Source: Phlebopus portentosus (Eukaryota > Basidiomycota > Agaricomycetes > Boletales > Boletinellaceae). Taken from it: a DNA stretch of 64,000 bases. The stretch covers positions 1,054,001 to 1,118,000 of the forward strand of contig JAYXKI010000003.1 of the NCBI GenBank assembly GCA_037892935.1. The letters are read 5' to 3'. Positions 45,601 to 57,139 of the stretch are shown in pieces (the stretch's first letter is position 1; every line of letters begins with the position of its first letter). The translations under genes were made by a program, and so were the position numbers. The notes beneath the pieces were generated by a model. That model saw nothing but the letters and a program-made list of their open reading frames with translations. It searched no databases and was not told the DNA's origin.

Positions 45601-46275
45601 TCATTCCTGGTCAATTGTACCCCGTTCTGAGACGTAGATGCCGTCAAGGAATTTTCGGATATCCTTGTTGCGGACTCGACAGATTCCCTGGATCGATGCA
45701 GCTGGGAATAGTGAGTTAGTCTCGTACCGCTTCGGCATCTTAACACATACCAGACTGCGAAACGTTTTGCACGTCAGTCCCTTCGAGAATAAGCTCATCC
45801 TTCTGGGCTTTTGATTCGTAAACTTGCACACCCTCGAGCATTTTGACGTTGCGAACGGTCTGCCACGTGTGATTTTAACCTGCATTCTAGGGCAAACAAT
45901 TACAGAATCCTACCTTCTCCCCCAAGAAGTTACGGATTTCAGCGCAGACCCATTCTCCTGAATGATACAGTTTATCGGGAAATGGGCGTATACGGTACGC
46001 ATCTTGTACTGGAAACCCTTTGTTACCCCGATGACCATGTTGTTGATGAGGGATCGGATGGTTCGAAGACAGGCGTTGTGCTTCCTTCCACCACTCCAGA
46101 CAGCAAGAGTGACCTTGCCGGACTTGCCCTTTACGAGCTGAATGTCCATCTGCACATGGCGGAAGTTTTTCTTGAGCGTACCGCGTGGGCCGGTGACGGT
46201 GATGAGTCGCGATTTGATGTCGACAGTGACGCCTTCAGGTACGTCGAGTTCCTCAGTCTGCACGATGTCCTTCAT
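45601..46275 (-). CDS. RPL9: 60S ribosomal protein L9 (uL6)
   Basis: Large-subunit ribosomal protein. It starts [20 protein letters not shown] at 46275 and reads [79 protein letters not shown]. After an intron near 45915 comes [20 protein letters not shown] with [17 protein letters not shown], then [20 protein letters not shown] and [12 protein letters not shown] at the TGA in 45601. Four exons and about 190 residues, the usual length. Each intron is 50-70 nt. Start and stop fit the family exactly. Confidence 0.93.
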
Positions 46276-47004
46276 CTGTGAACGAAGGAGTCAATCCACC
46301 AAAACACAACCTGAAATCACCGGGTTTGCGAGGACGATCAGACAAGAGATATGGTCTCTAAACGTCTGGAAGTTCTCAGGTGGAACAGGATACTCACTGT
46401 CTGTCTTGGGACGGTCTGGCGTTGTCGTTTGCGTCCCTCACAGGTCAATTTACAGGAGTGTTGCGGTGAGCGGGACTTGCCGAAGGAAGGACCGTGGAAG
46501 TTAGTTACTGCTTTAAGCCATCCGACCGTTCCGATTTCCGATGTTTGTTCAACCTCCACGAAAGTGTATTCCAAAACAGATACATATTTCGGACAAGCAA
46601 CAGGAGTAATATCGAGAAGTTATTGCAAGACAGAAGGTGTCTAGATACTGCTTCGACTTTGCTATTGAGTTGTGAAGAAATGGCTGCTGTGCTTGTTAAG
46701 TTTGCGTTTGACTTGGCGTCGGAGTTTCAAATGGGGGCAGGTTACATAAGGTGGGAATGACTGTCGCAAGTGCCACTTCACTGCTCTGTTGTGAACCACC
46801 ACCACCTACCCAGCCAACATCGTCATCGAGTGTGATCGTTGACCCAGTCTCTGCGGAGACTCTTTCGTCCGTTTATTTGGTGTGCATATCAGTGTTAGCT
46901 TCTCGCTCGCCGCCTTGGTTCCTTGTCGAACGACGTTTTGTCGTGTGGTTTAGTGTCTTTAGCTGGCATTGTTGAGTTTATCTCTAAGTGCGCTGTCAGC
47001 AATT
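46276..47004. promoter_or_regulatory. Divergent intergenic region, RPL9 / PCF11
   Basis: About 730 bp. It contains the RPL9 promoter and probably an untranslated leader. The open frames within (about 46350-46760) have no protein-like features. No repeat found. Confidence 0.4.
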
Positions 47005-49686
47005 ATGTCGATGTACCAGCAGGCCGCTCCTCAGTCTATTGGTCATTCCTATCCCCCGCCGCCACCTCACAACTACGTTCAACATACGCAGTACGCAATG
47101 CCTGCGTATCCGTATGCTCATCCCCCATTCTCGGCGCAACCTTCTGATCCCAGCTCTTTCCGGAGAGATTTCGCTGCGCGGCTGTCAGAACTCACCGTGA
47201 ATTCGAGACCTATCATACAGAATTTGTCCATGATGGCTCAATCCTACAACCGATATTCTGACATCGTCGCCGACTGCTTACAAGCTCATATTCGTAGGGT
47301 GAGTGTCTTCTCCAATGCTGTTGATTTTCGTTACCCTATGCCCCGGCCTTTCCTTTATTTGTAAAATTCGGTCGTATGCGGGTTTTGGTATTTCAGTACA
47401 TACAATATCAAAAATGCATGTATCCTGTATCTAGTAGATGCGCTTTTCGTTGAAGTTGAGAAAAGATGTGCTCTGAAGTCTTGTCTCTGGACCAGGCATA
47501 GCATATCCATCGGAAAAAAAAGGGTCATCGGAAAGCCTGCTTGCTCACAACCTGCCATCTGTGGAATTTGGCGGCTGGTTCTTACACTTATTTTGAACTT
47601 CAAATTTTTCGCGCAAGTCATGCAAGAATATTCATTTGCTGACTAGTTTGTTTTGTTTTGTTTTGCTTTTTCCTTTTAGGTACCAGCTTGGATGAAGCTT
47701 CCTGCGTTCTACGTTCTCGATGCGATCTCGAAGAATGTATATGATCCTTATGCGGCAAAGTTCTCTGTTTTCATTGTTCCGCTATTCCTCGAGGCATACA
47801 GTCAAGTTGATCCGCAAACACGCAGCAAGATGGAAGAGATGCTCGTCACGTGGCGGACAGGTGCCCCTTCTGGCAAGGAGTTATTTGGTGTAGCAGCTCA
47901 AGTATCTCTCGAGCGACAAATATGGGGCAATGATTCTTCTGTCGTCGCCGAGAGCGTACGTGACACCCGTCTTGCTCCGCGCGCAAGACGAAGGCTAAAG
48001 CATGTTTCTTCTCAACAGTCTTCTCGTCGACCGGCTCAAGTATCGATAACTAAGTCACAGGTGTTGGCTGAGCTCGATGTTACGCTCGCTTTAAAGGAGC
48101 AAGCCCTCCTTGTCAATCCTTACGACACGCTCGCGACGAATCAAGTTAATGTACTACGCCAGGTAGGTACTCTACACACTTTTATTATTATTCTTTACTG
48201 AATCGATTTCCCCCCAGCTTCGTCGTATGGTTGAACATGGCGTGTCTCAAGAAGAGTTACAACAGATTCTTTCTCAGTTGCGGGCAATGGGTCGTGAAAC
48301 TGCTGCAGTACCTCCACCACCGCCTCCTATACCTGTCGCGCCATCGCTTCCTGTTCCTGTTTATAATGCACCGCCGACTGTCCCTGCACTTTCACAGCAT
48401 GTTCATGCGACTAATTCTTCTTCTGTTCCTATTGGTTTGTACCCTGGCAATGTGTCTGTGAATCAGCCACCTAGTAGCTCAGCAGCGCCTATACCCACCG
48501 CCCCTGCTAATATCTCGGGAATATCAAGTCTCTTTGATTCGCTTGTGAAGGCGGGTCTCGTGAGTGCAAACAGTACCCCTGTAGGGGCAGGTATGAATAC
48601 ACATACTCCGCCACCGGCGCCTGATACTCCGGATGAGGTAAAAGCAAAGGCTGAGCAGAAAGCAAGGGATGATCGATTAGAGGTTCAAAGATCCTACGCT
48701 GGGAAGATACTTGGTATGAACATACGCTTGACCACCACGGATATCACAAGGTGAGTAATATGTTCTTCTCTTTTTTGTAATTACTCTTCTCATCATCTGT
48801 TAGACAACGCCCTCAGAATATCTCATTACTTTATGAGTATCTTCCTGTCCAATGCAAGCAATGCGGATTCCGGTTTCATGATGACTCAGCTGGAAAGAAA
48901 CAATACCAAGATCATCTTGATATGCATTTTCGTCAGAATCGTCGTGCAAAGGAAGTAGCTGGTAGAGGTCACAGTAGGAGCTGGTTCATCAGTATCAATG
49001 TATGTATTTTTTCTATTAGTTTATTCGTAGCTGATCATTTTTTTAGGATTGGATATCTGAGCCTCTGACTGACGTGAGGGGCAAAGGACGCGAGGTTCTA
49101 ACGACTAGCAGGACCAATACTGATTCTACTCCTAACGGTTCTGGTAAACGCGATGCTGAGTTGCGATCATCTGTGGTAGTCGTTCCTCCCGGCGACGAAG
49201 CCAAAAATATCAGTTGTCCGGTTTGCAAAGAGACGTTGAAGAGCGAGTTCAGAGAAGAAGATGAGGAATGGGTATGGCAAAATGCCGTGAAGGTCAAAGA
49301 CAAGGTTCGTTCCAGTCAACGGTTGTCAAGACCATTTTAATACTGAATATGTTTCTCATTAGATATATCATGCAACGTGTCACGCCGAGATGGCAACTTC
49401 AGCAACTCTAGTGTCGAAACTTCGCGCGGATGAATCTGGAATGGGAGCAACAAGAAGTCGTTCTGGTACTCCTGAACGGACTACTCCATCAACTCCCATT
49501 CGGTCACTTGAGCAGTCAAAAGTTCAGTCACCAAGACCCCTATCCCCCGAGCGGACTCTTGTCGCGGATGCTTTGACTGTCGTCGGCGTGAAGAGGAAAG
49601 CAGAGGGTGACTCTCAAGGTATCGGAAGGTTGGAAACTCTGACAGGGACACCGCCTTCGAAAAAGGTTGTTCTTTCCGCTGCCTGA
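47005..49686 (+). CDS. PCF11: mRNA cleavage and polyadenylation factor Pcf11
   Basis: CF IA subunit that binds the RNA polymerase II CTD and couples 3'-end cleavage to termination. It starts MSMYQQAAPQSIGHSYPPPP at 47005. The CTD-interacting domain begins FRRDFAARLSELTVNSRPII and QNLSMMAQSYNRYSDIVADC, then across the 381-nt first intron VPAWMKLPAFYVLDAISKNV, YDPYAAKFSVFIVPLFLEAY. A helix LAELDVTLALKEQALLVNPY follows, then a Pro-rich region. Two zinc-binding segments near the C-terminus (CKQCGFRFHDD...H...H and CPVCKETLKSEF...CH) flank WISEPL, the region that binds Clp1 in other species. It ends KKVVLSAA. About eight exons. All introns except the first are 50-70 nt. Confidence 0.92.
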
Positions 49687-49983
49687 AGATCGTGTTTCGC
49701 TGCTAGGAGTCGCAGACATTTCCGATGGTCCAGTTGTTGACTCTAAACTGTACTATTGCGACATGAAACAATCTTGGACGGTCACATTTTGGCTTTATTT
49801 TATTTTTATCATGGCTTCGTTCTTCGCTCTTCCTTGTTTCATAGATTCACTTGGACGGAACACACATTATCGTACATTTTGGTATACGCTCGCATCATTT
49901 GTACTGAAATAACTGCAATAAAATCTCCTTTTCTTTATAATACCCGGCGTGAAATCTAGAATATGTGTTTTGGTGAATGAAGT

Positions 49984-51040
49984 CTACTTTCTATGAAGTT
50001 TCAATCTCTCTTCGTAAGTTCTCCAGCCTTCGTCGCGATAGCGTTCGGCAAGTGTCTGAGCGCTTGCAACGTTGACGGTGTTGCTCTTTCCGTAGATGCC
50101 ACGACCGACAATGATGACGTCGCACCCAGCCTCGAGCACGACCTTCCTTGGAGTATTGTATTGCTGCCCGAGATTATCACCAGTATATTCGAGTCCTACG
50201 CCAGGCGTGAGGATCATGAAGTCTTCATTCTGATCAAGTACTTCGTTCTGCTCTGCTCCCAGACCAACACCCTCCATGCGGCGCTGCGCGATGAACCCGA
50301 AAACGAAGTCGCGATTCGCGCGTGCCATACGAACGGCTTCTTCTGTGTACTCTCCGCGAGCGAGGGAGCCCTTCGTGCTCATCTCTGCAAGCAGCAGGAG
50401 ACCGCGACCCAGCGGGAGGCCAACGGATGAGAGTCCCGATATAATTGACGGTCCCGGAACAGGATGTGCGTTTGTGATGTGTGCCCACGATGCAATACGA
50501 TGCACGCCTCCGGAATATTGCAACGCGACAGTGTTTCCTATCAAAAGTGAGGTGGAAGTAATTTTGTTGTTAGAATGCTTCATGTCTGGTCGGAGGGTCG
50601 TGTTTGCGCACCAATGTCGGCGAATTTCCGATCTTCGAAAATGAGGAAGTCATGCTTTGCGCTTAGCTCTGTTAACTGCTTGATGAGATCGTCGTCGAAG
50701 TCCTCGATTATATCGATGTGCGTCTTCGTAAGGTAGAGAAACATATGGGAGGATAGACGAAGCATGGGTGCATACATCCAGCAGCAAAATGAACAGAACG
50801 TAAAAGAGCAATTCAATCATATCTGGTAATTGGACATGAATAATTGATATATACCTTGATCAGACACGCATACGGCCCGACAGCGTCAATGAGACTGAGA
50901 AAGTTTGCTTTCTTGGAAACGTCGACGCTAACACAGAGATTTGATCTCTTTCGTTCAATAGTCACGAGAAGGGATCTCGCGGCTGGGTTGGAGTGACGCG
51001 CAGCACGTTCGCCGTATGTTAGTCCCAGTACAGATGACAT
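49984..51040 (-). CDS. URA3: Orotidine 5'-phosphate decarboxylase
   Basis: Last step of UMP synthesis. It starts [20 protein letters not shown] at 51040, with [20 protein letters not shown] and PYACLIK ending exon 1. Exon 2 is [38 protein letters not shown], holding the catalytic Lys-Asp tetrad motif ([10 protein letters not shown]). Exon 3 resumes [20 protein letters not shown], then [71 protein letters not shown] and [15 protein letters not shown]. It ends LKLHRK at TAG in 49984. About 280 residues, as in basidiomycete URA3/PYRG. The start is 193 bp from the divergent PUS7. Three exons with all catalytic residues present, so it should be functional. Confidence 0.95.
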
Positions 51041-51233
51041 GGGTTAATATTGGTCGATGAAGTCTATCGCATCGATTATTAGTAGCAGGATGGCCGCTTG
51101 TCCAATTTATTGCAGAAGAATAGAGTCACTGGCAAGGGGCGTGGAAAGTTTTCGATGCAGATCGGGCTAGGATCGACGCGCCTGAGACTAGGAGCAAATT
51201 TAGCAGGTGTCGGGTTCGACTCTTCTTGTCGAT

Positions 51234-54200
51234 ATGTCCACCATAATCAAGGATTGCGAATTGGACAATGATGGCGTCGAAAAGCCGCGGGAAAAAAGGC
51301 AAAAATTGGATACTTCCGAAACTGCGAATGGCTCGGCGGACGCGGACATGATTTCTCAAGAGCAACTTGAAGCAGAGCCGATGGACGTTGAGCCGAAATT
51401 GGATGCTATCGCGGTAACAGAGGTCGCGGCAGTAGCTACCGCAACACCAGATGAAGAGACGGAACTACCTGACTCGTCTATGGCTGAGACCCTACTTCCG
51501 CCGAGTAGAATTTTGCTTGGGAAACCACCTACGTCGCATGCTCAGGAGTCGTCTACTGGACACACGCTGGAATATGATGTCGGCATTTCTGAATATATTT
51601 CAAAGGACCTTCCTCCCATTCACGCAATTATAAAGCAAAGGTTAGTACTCGACTCATGTATCCGTATTTTCAGCTAATTTACCTACGTTGCAGATTTACT
51701 GACTTCCTCGTTAATGAAGTCAACTTGAATGGAGAAGTCATACATATTCAGTCCTTAGAGAAGCCCAGCTCCGAATCGAAGAAGCAAACAGCACTTGATG
51801 AAGGCAGCTCGGGTGAAATTGTACATCAAGATACTGCTCCACTGGGTCAGCATGGTGAAGCTGTCGAAGTACCCACGGCACAGACCGAAGAAAGGGGAGC
51901 CTCCATATCCGAGGAACGTGTGGAGGGAAAAGTAGAGACTAAGCCCGAAGATGTGCACTCTGAACCTTGGCCAGAGTCCTACAACAACTCTCTCGGTCCC
52001 TATCTCTCCGAGTCGCTCATTTCTCAATTGAAACAGATGTATCTTGAAGGACCAGAACCTCCATTCGTCAGTGACAGTGGCTGGGCTGGTCGTCAACAGA
52101 ATTCCTTGGACCCAGGCAATGATGATGCTTCTAATGACAAAGAGGGAAACGAGGAAGCTGTAGCGGAGGTCAAGGCTCCTTCAAAAAATCAAAGAGGGAA
52201 AAGGGGGAGAGATCGCGGTGGACGGGGAAGAGGCGGAGGAGGTCGCAAAGGCGACAGAACAGTGGCAGATCCTCGAAAAGTAATATCTGACGTGCGTCTC
52301 CTCGGTACAATCACTCTGCTCTATTTTCGTCGTAACCCGACTTAGCCCATAGAGTCTAAACCCGCCCGGACGGCTTTTCACAAAGTCATACGCGAACTGT
52401 TTGGTGGAAAGCTCGAAACTGAAACAGATACAAAAAACCCGGATAATGATGGTCGCATTATAATCAGATGGGCGAGACGCGGTCAAGGTCGTGATGGAGG
52501 CCGTGGTGCTGGAGGTGAGTTTTAACTTGTTCGTTTCACCCGCGTTTTTGACAACCGATTTCAGGAGATCGAGACAACAGACCTGCGCGCGGTAACTACC
52601 CGCCTTACATACACTTCACAATGCAAAAGACGAATCGCGACAACCAAGACGCTCTGAGCAATCTCGCGCGTACATTACATTGCAATATCAAAGACCTCTC
52701 TGTTGCAGGCACGAAAGACAAGCGTGGCGTGACTGTTCAGCGTATGGCGCTCCGACGTGGTAACAAAATCGTTGAAGACGTATGGAAGTTAGCGAATGGT
52801 GTCCCGAGCCGTAGATCCTTGGAGGAAGCTGTCAGGGAACGCGGGGAACGCGGTGTGCGTGTCGCAGATTTCAGATACGGGCGAGCTGGATTGGATTTGG
52901 GAATGCTGAAGGGGAATGCTTTCGTCATAACGTTGAGGTATGAGCAGAATTTTATATTGGAAGGAAATTGATTAATCTGTATAACAGAAACGTGCGCGTC
53001 GAACCTCTTGACGTTCTAGATAAGGCGATGGAGTCACTCAAGCATAAGGGTTTTATCAACTATTACGGTGTGTCCTCTTTATGTAGTCGAGCCACAGGAT
53101 GATTTTACAGAAACCTTGTAGGGATGCAACGGTTTGGTACATCTTCCATACCGACACATTCGATTGGTCTTGCGTTTCTCAAATGTGACTGGCACAAAGC
53201 TGCATCCCTCATTCTCAGGCACAGGCCGGGAGAACACCCTGAGGTCGTTGCAGCACGAAATGCTTGGCTAGTCGAAAAAGATCTCGACAAGGCTCTTGAG
53301 CTCCTTCCACGCCGTGTAGTCGCAGAACGCTGTATCCTTGAAAGCTTCAAAAAGATGAAGGGCGATACACGAAACGTCATGGGTGCATTGTCGACGGTAG
53401 GGTGTCCCTTACTCTAATTGTGGTGAAGCTCAGCTGATTATTGTGATGAAGATACCTCGCAACCTCCGACTGATGTATGTGCACGCGTATCAATCGTACG
53501 TTTGGAACGCCATTGTATCGGAACGTATACGATTGTATGGAGCTGAAAAGCCCGTCGTTGGTGATCTTGTTTACGAGCAAGAGGGTGGTAGATTGAAGGC
53601 GAATGACAAGCTTGAAGACGATGAATTCTTCGATGAAGAACAAGAAGGTTCGTGTTGGAGAGCCTTTTCGATCAATGATCATTCACATTTGTAATCTCAG
53701 TCGGACAATTATCCAAAAGATCAAAGAGACCTTGGGTAGCGCCTCGCGTAAAGACCTTGACGGAGGAAGACGTCGATAAGTATACGATATTCGATGTTAT
53801 AATGCCTTTGCCCGGTAAGGATGTCGCTTATCCCGGAGGTGCTTTGGGAGAACGGTACCGAGACTTCTTGAGAATGGACGGGCTCGACCCGGATAATTTG
53901 AGCAGTAAGCACAAGTGCGTGCATTGTATTTTCTACCATGTCTCCCATGGCGACCGAAATTGACGCTCTTCGTTCCCAGGGATTACAACCTAACGGGGAC
54001 GTACAGGAAAATCATCCTGAAACCGAAAGAACTCTCCTGGTCTGTATTGAGGTACACAGATCCGGACGTACCTCTCGCTCAATCGGATGAAGACAAATTA
54101 CTGGGAATGGAGCCGCCTGTGATAGATGAGAACGGGAAGTTTGTGGCTTTGCAGATAAACTTGCAGCTGAGCTCGGCGGCGTACGCGACGATGGCATTGC

Positions 54201-54310
54201 GCGAGATCACAAAGACGGAAACGAGCTCGCATTATCAGACAAGCTTAACTTTTGCGTCGGAGGATCAAGCATACAGGGGAACGAAAGGGACCGACGAGAT
54301 GGAAACATAG
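51234..54310 (+). CDS. PUS7: tRNA/snRNA pseudouridine synthase Pus7 (TruD family)
   Basis: Converts U to pseudouridine in tRNAs, U2 snRNA and mRNAs. It starts [20 protein letters not shown] at 51234. [20 protein letters not shown] joins [18 protein letters not shown], the N-terminal TruD motif. A Gly/Arg-rich insert follows ([20 protein letters not shown]). The catalytic exon reads [40 protein letters not shown] with [10 protein letters not shown]; the Asp of GTKD is the nucleophile. Later exons give [80 protein letters not shown] and [11 protein letters not shown]. The TAG stop ends at 54310. About twelve exons. The acidic stretch with TETD and the RG-rich block inside the TruD domain are lineage additions. 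Confidence 0.9.
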
Positions 54311-54616
54311 CAGTAGATGTCCCACGAGAATCGCGGGTCCGATAGATGTTCACGTGCATAATAAAATGATCTTGCAAGCATAGGCAACCCATAAACCGGT
54401 GTGAGATAGTTATAGCTTCCCAACTGTGTGAGTTAGGAAGCGGATGACGGGCGGCTTGAGAACGAGTGTTTGAGTCGCGGCGGCCGGGATTGGCGGTCTG
54501 GTTAGGACACGTAGTCGCGTTCTCGGAGTGCACCGTTCGTTGTCCCACAGACTTTCTATTTAACTACTTTCTCAGAGTTTTGCAAGAGCTGGCTCTTGTT
54601 GCCGTTCATCTCTATC
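54311..54616. other. Short gap between tandem genes
   Basis: About 300 bp of 3' flank of PUS7 and promoter of the MFS gene. Nothing else is seen. Confidence 0.35.
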
Positions 54617-56506
54617 ATGGTGAAAATCGAGACTATTGTCTTCCTTTCTCTCGTTCTTGACCTCTTTGGTATGTACTTGATGTATGTGATTGCGCCACGC
54701 TAACACGTTTACTAACCGTCTCGTCTCGCTCATTATGTAGCTTTCACAATCCCTCTACCTCTTTTTCCTCGTATAATCGAGTGGTACACCAAAGTGAGAT
54801 TGGCTGCTGTCTTTATTGCACCTACAGAGCACTGAGCGAATTCCGTAGCGCGAAGCATCCGATCCTAATGGCTTCCTCTCCCGCACCCTCGCATTTGTTT
54901 CCGCGTTTAGAAGTTTGTTTATTAAATCTGCAAAAGGTTCGAAGAAATGGGATGTGGTGCTGCTTGGTGGTTTCATGGGATCTGTCTTCTCGTGCGTTCG
55001 GATAGGATTTCTGCGAGTCTCTTTCAGCAGCTGCTAATAAAGTACCTCTATGCACTTTACTCAGTACACTGCAGTTCCTCGTGTCACCCCACATAGGCTC
55101 CTTATCGGACAAGTATGGGAGGAAGAAGATTCTGCTGATCACCATGGCGGGTAATATCCTCAGTGCTTTGGTGTACGTGGCGGCCATGACTGTCTCGAAG
55201 ATGTGAACTCATGTGCATAATAGCTGGATCCAATCAACTTCATTTGCATCTTATATGCTCTCGCGTGCCATCGGAGGATTGAGTGAGGGAAACGTCCAAT
55301 TAGCCATGTGAGTTTTGGAAAGTATCGTGTTACCCCGAGATGGACTAAATTGCTTCCGTCGTAACTCCAGTGCCATAATTTCCGATATTACTACTCCTGC
55401 GAACCGTGGCAAGGCTCTGGCGCATGTCGGCATCGCTTTCGCAATCTGTTTTATCATCGGTCCGCCCATCGGCGCATATTTCGCGTCTCGACCAGTTCCG
55501 CCAGCATTGATCGCTGGTGGTTTCGAGCTGAACATCTATACAGTTCCGGCTTTCCTAACTCTCGTCTTGCTTAGTCTGGAAACACTCTTTTTGGCTCTCG
55601 CTTTACCTGAGACGCGTGGCACTGTCATTAAGAATGCGCCGGAGAAGAAGGCGAAAGAAAAGGAAGCTAATGGCCATAGTAATGGTTCAGCTCGGAATGG
55701 CCAGGCGAAGCTGACTCGCGAGGAGGATGTCAAGAGACGCATGGATCTGCTTAAGAGACTCCAGCAGGTCCACTTCCTCTTCTTGGGGCTGTTCTCCGGT
55801 GTCGAGTTCACCCTGACTTTCCTCACCTTTGATTGTACGTTTGCACTTAGTCTTTTAAAGAAACTGAAGACGCCTGTGTTGACTTTCACCAAAGTGTTTG
55901 ATTGGACAAACTCGCAAAATGGTATGCTCATAGGATTCATTGGCATTATCAGTGCTCTTCTCCAGGGTGGCTATGTGCGGCGATCCATGTCGAAGACAGG
56001 AGAGGGCGTTATGGCACGTCGGGGTGTCTCAAGCTGTGCTCTTGGACTCGTCCTCCTCGCCATAGTCCCGCGCTTTGCAACCTCCCGTGTTTCCCTTGCA
56101 ATTCTTCTCCTACGCGCCGCGGCGGTATGTCTGGCATTCACAAGCGCGACAGTGGTGAACGCGCTCACGGCATACGCGTCGCTGCAGTGCGACGAAGCCG
56201 TCGACTCGGATACCGGTAAGCCGCATACGACGCACCCGAAGTTAGCGAAGGGCAAGGCGCTTGGCCAATTCAGATCATCTGGTCAACTCGGAAGGGCGAT
56301 CGGACCTCTTCTTGGTATGTCTATAAATTTTTATTTGTACCTTCTTGTTGTTTCGCTTGTCATTCTAACGTGTGTCTCGCTCTTGGCAAGCATGTGCATC
56401 GTACTGGACTGTCGGTCCGTCGTTAACCTACGCTATCGCTGGCGCTGCGATGTTCCTCCTTTCTTCAAGGATGAAATCTATTGCTGTCAAACCTCACTCA
56501 GCCTGA
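54617..56506 (+). CDS. Major facilitator carrier, MFSD10/TetA-like
   Basis: Proton-linked membrane carrier resembling MFSD10 (TETRAN) and bacterial TetA; the substrate is unknown. It starts MVKIETIVFLSLVLDLFAFT at 54617, then IPLPLFPRIIEWYTK. Exons give VLLGGFMGSVFSFLQFLVSP and HIGSLSDKYGRKKILLITMA, the loop 2-3 MFS motif GxLSDKYGRKK. Then come SRAIGGLSEGNVQLA, ISDITTPANRGKALAHVGIA, FAICFIIGPPIGAYFASRP, a hydrophilic central loop (ETRGTVIKNAPEKKAKEKEA), then DWTNSQNGMLIGFIGIISAL and LGQFRSSGQLGRAIGPLL. A last exon, after an intron at about 56316-56392, gives CASYWTVGPSLTYAIAGAAM and ends IAVKPHSA. About ten exons, twelve predicted helices. A longer unspliced frame ending at 56550 is rejected because the spliced form restores the last helix. 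Confidence 0.85.
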
Positions 56507-57139
56507 AAGTTAGAGGATACATACGTGCCATTTCACTGGAGACTTCTTGATTGTTTTGTACTTTAACTTATTCATCTCATCTCAGCCATTCATTCAATTC
56601 TGTATGTACGCCCTATATCTACCAGATCTATGGATGTATCGGACAGAAAGAATTCAAATCGTCGCCGAAATTTTTTTTTTCTTACGTTTGAATCGTGCCG
56701 AATCGAAAGGTAAAAAAGGGTATTCAAGTGCAAAATTGAGAATGCACATCGTCATTCAATTTTTTCCCATCTGAATATGTTGGCTGGTTAGACAAAGAGA
56801 TGTACGCTATGTGAAAGGCCAGACTGGCAAATAAAAACAAAAGCGAAGCCGGGGAAAATAACTATCCTCTACTTAAACAACGCGAAAGCGCGATTATGCA
56901 AGAAGTGCGAAGCTAATAAGAAATGAGGGGTATAGTGACAAAAAAGGAACGAATAAAGGTCCCTCACTGTCAATGTTCGCGAATGTGACGAATGAGTTGG
57001 CTCTGGTAGTCCTGTGAGTTGTGAATTGGGGTGCAGCCCCGCTACACTATGAGAGCTACCCCGCTAGGACAGACATGAATGGATGAAAAAGAAAATATGC
57101 TAGCCCAACTTCCTCGTGTCTCCATCTTTTTGTTTCTCA
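56507..57139. other. Gap between convergent genes
   Basis: About 630 bp of AT-rich 3' flank with short homopolymer runs. No exon, repeat or element was recognised. Confidence 0.4.

Noticed and set aside
46350..46980. Overlapping plus-strand frames upstream of PCF11
   Set aside because: Cys/Ser-rich chance frames in the RPL9/PCF11 promoter region; none joins to the PCF11 N-terminus.
47355..47621. 88-codon minus-strand frame inside the long PCF11 intron
   Set aside because: No protein-like features; the intron has proper GTGAGT and TTTTAG borders.
51200..51230. TTCGA-like motif resembling a tRNA T-loop
   Set aside because: No matching acceptor, D-arm or anticodon stem nearby.
56320..56550. 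Unspliced C-terminus of the MFS carrier
   Set aside because: Removing a GTATGT...AAG intron restores a last membrane helix and a stop at 56506, which fits the family better.
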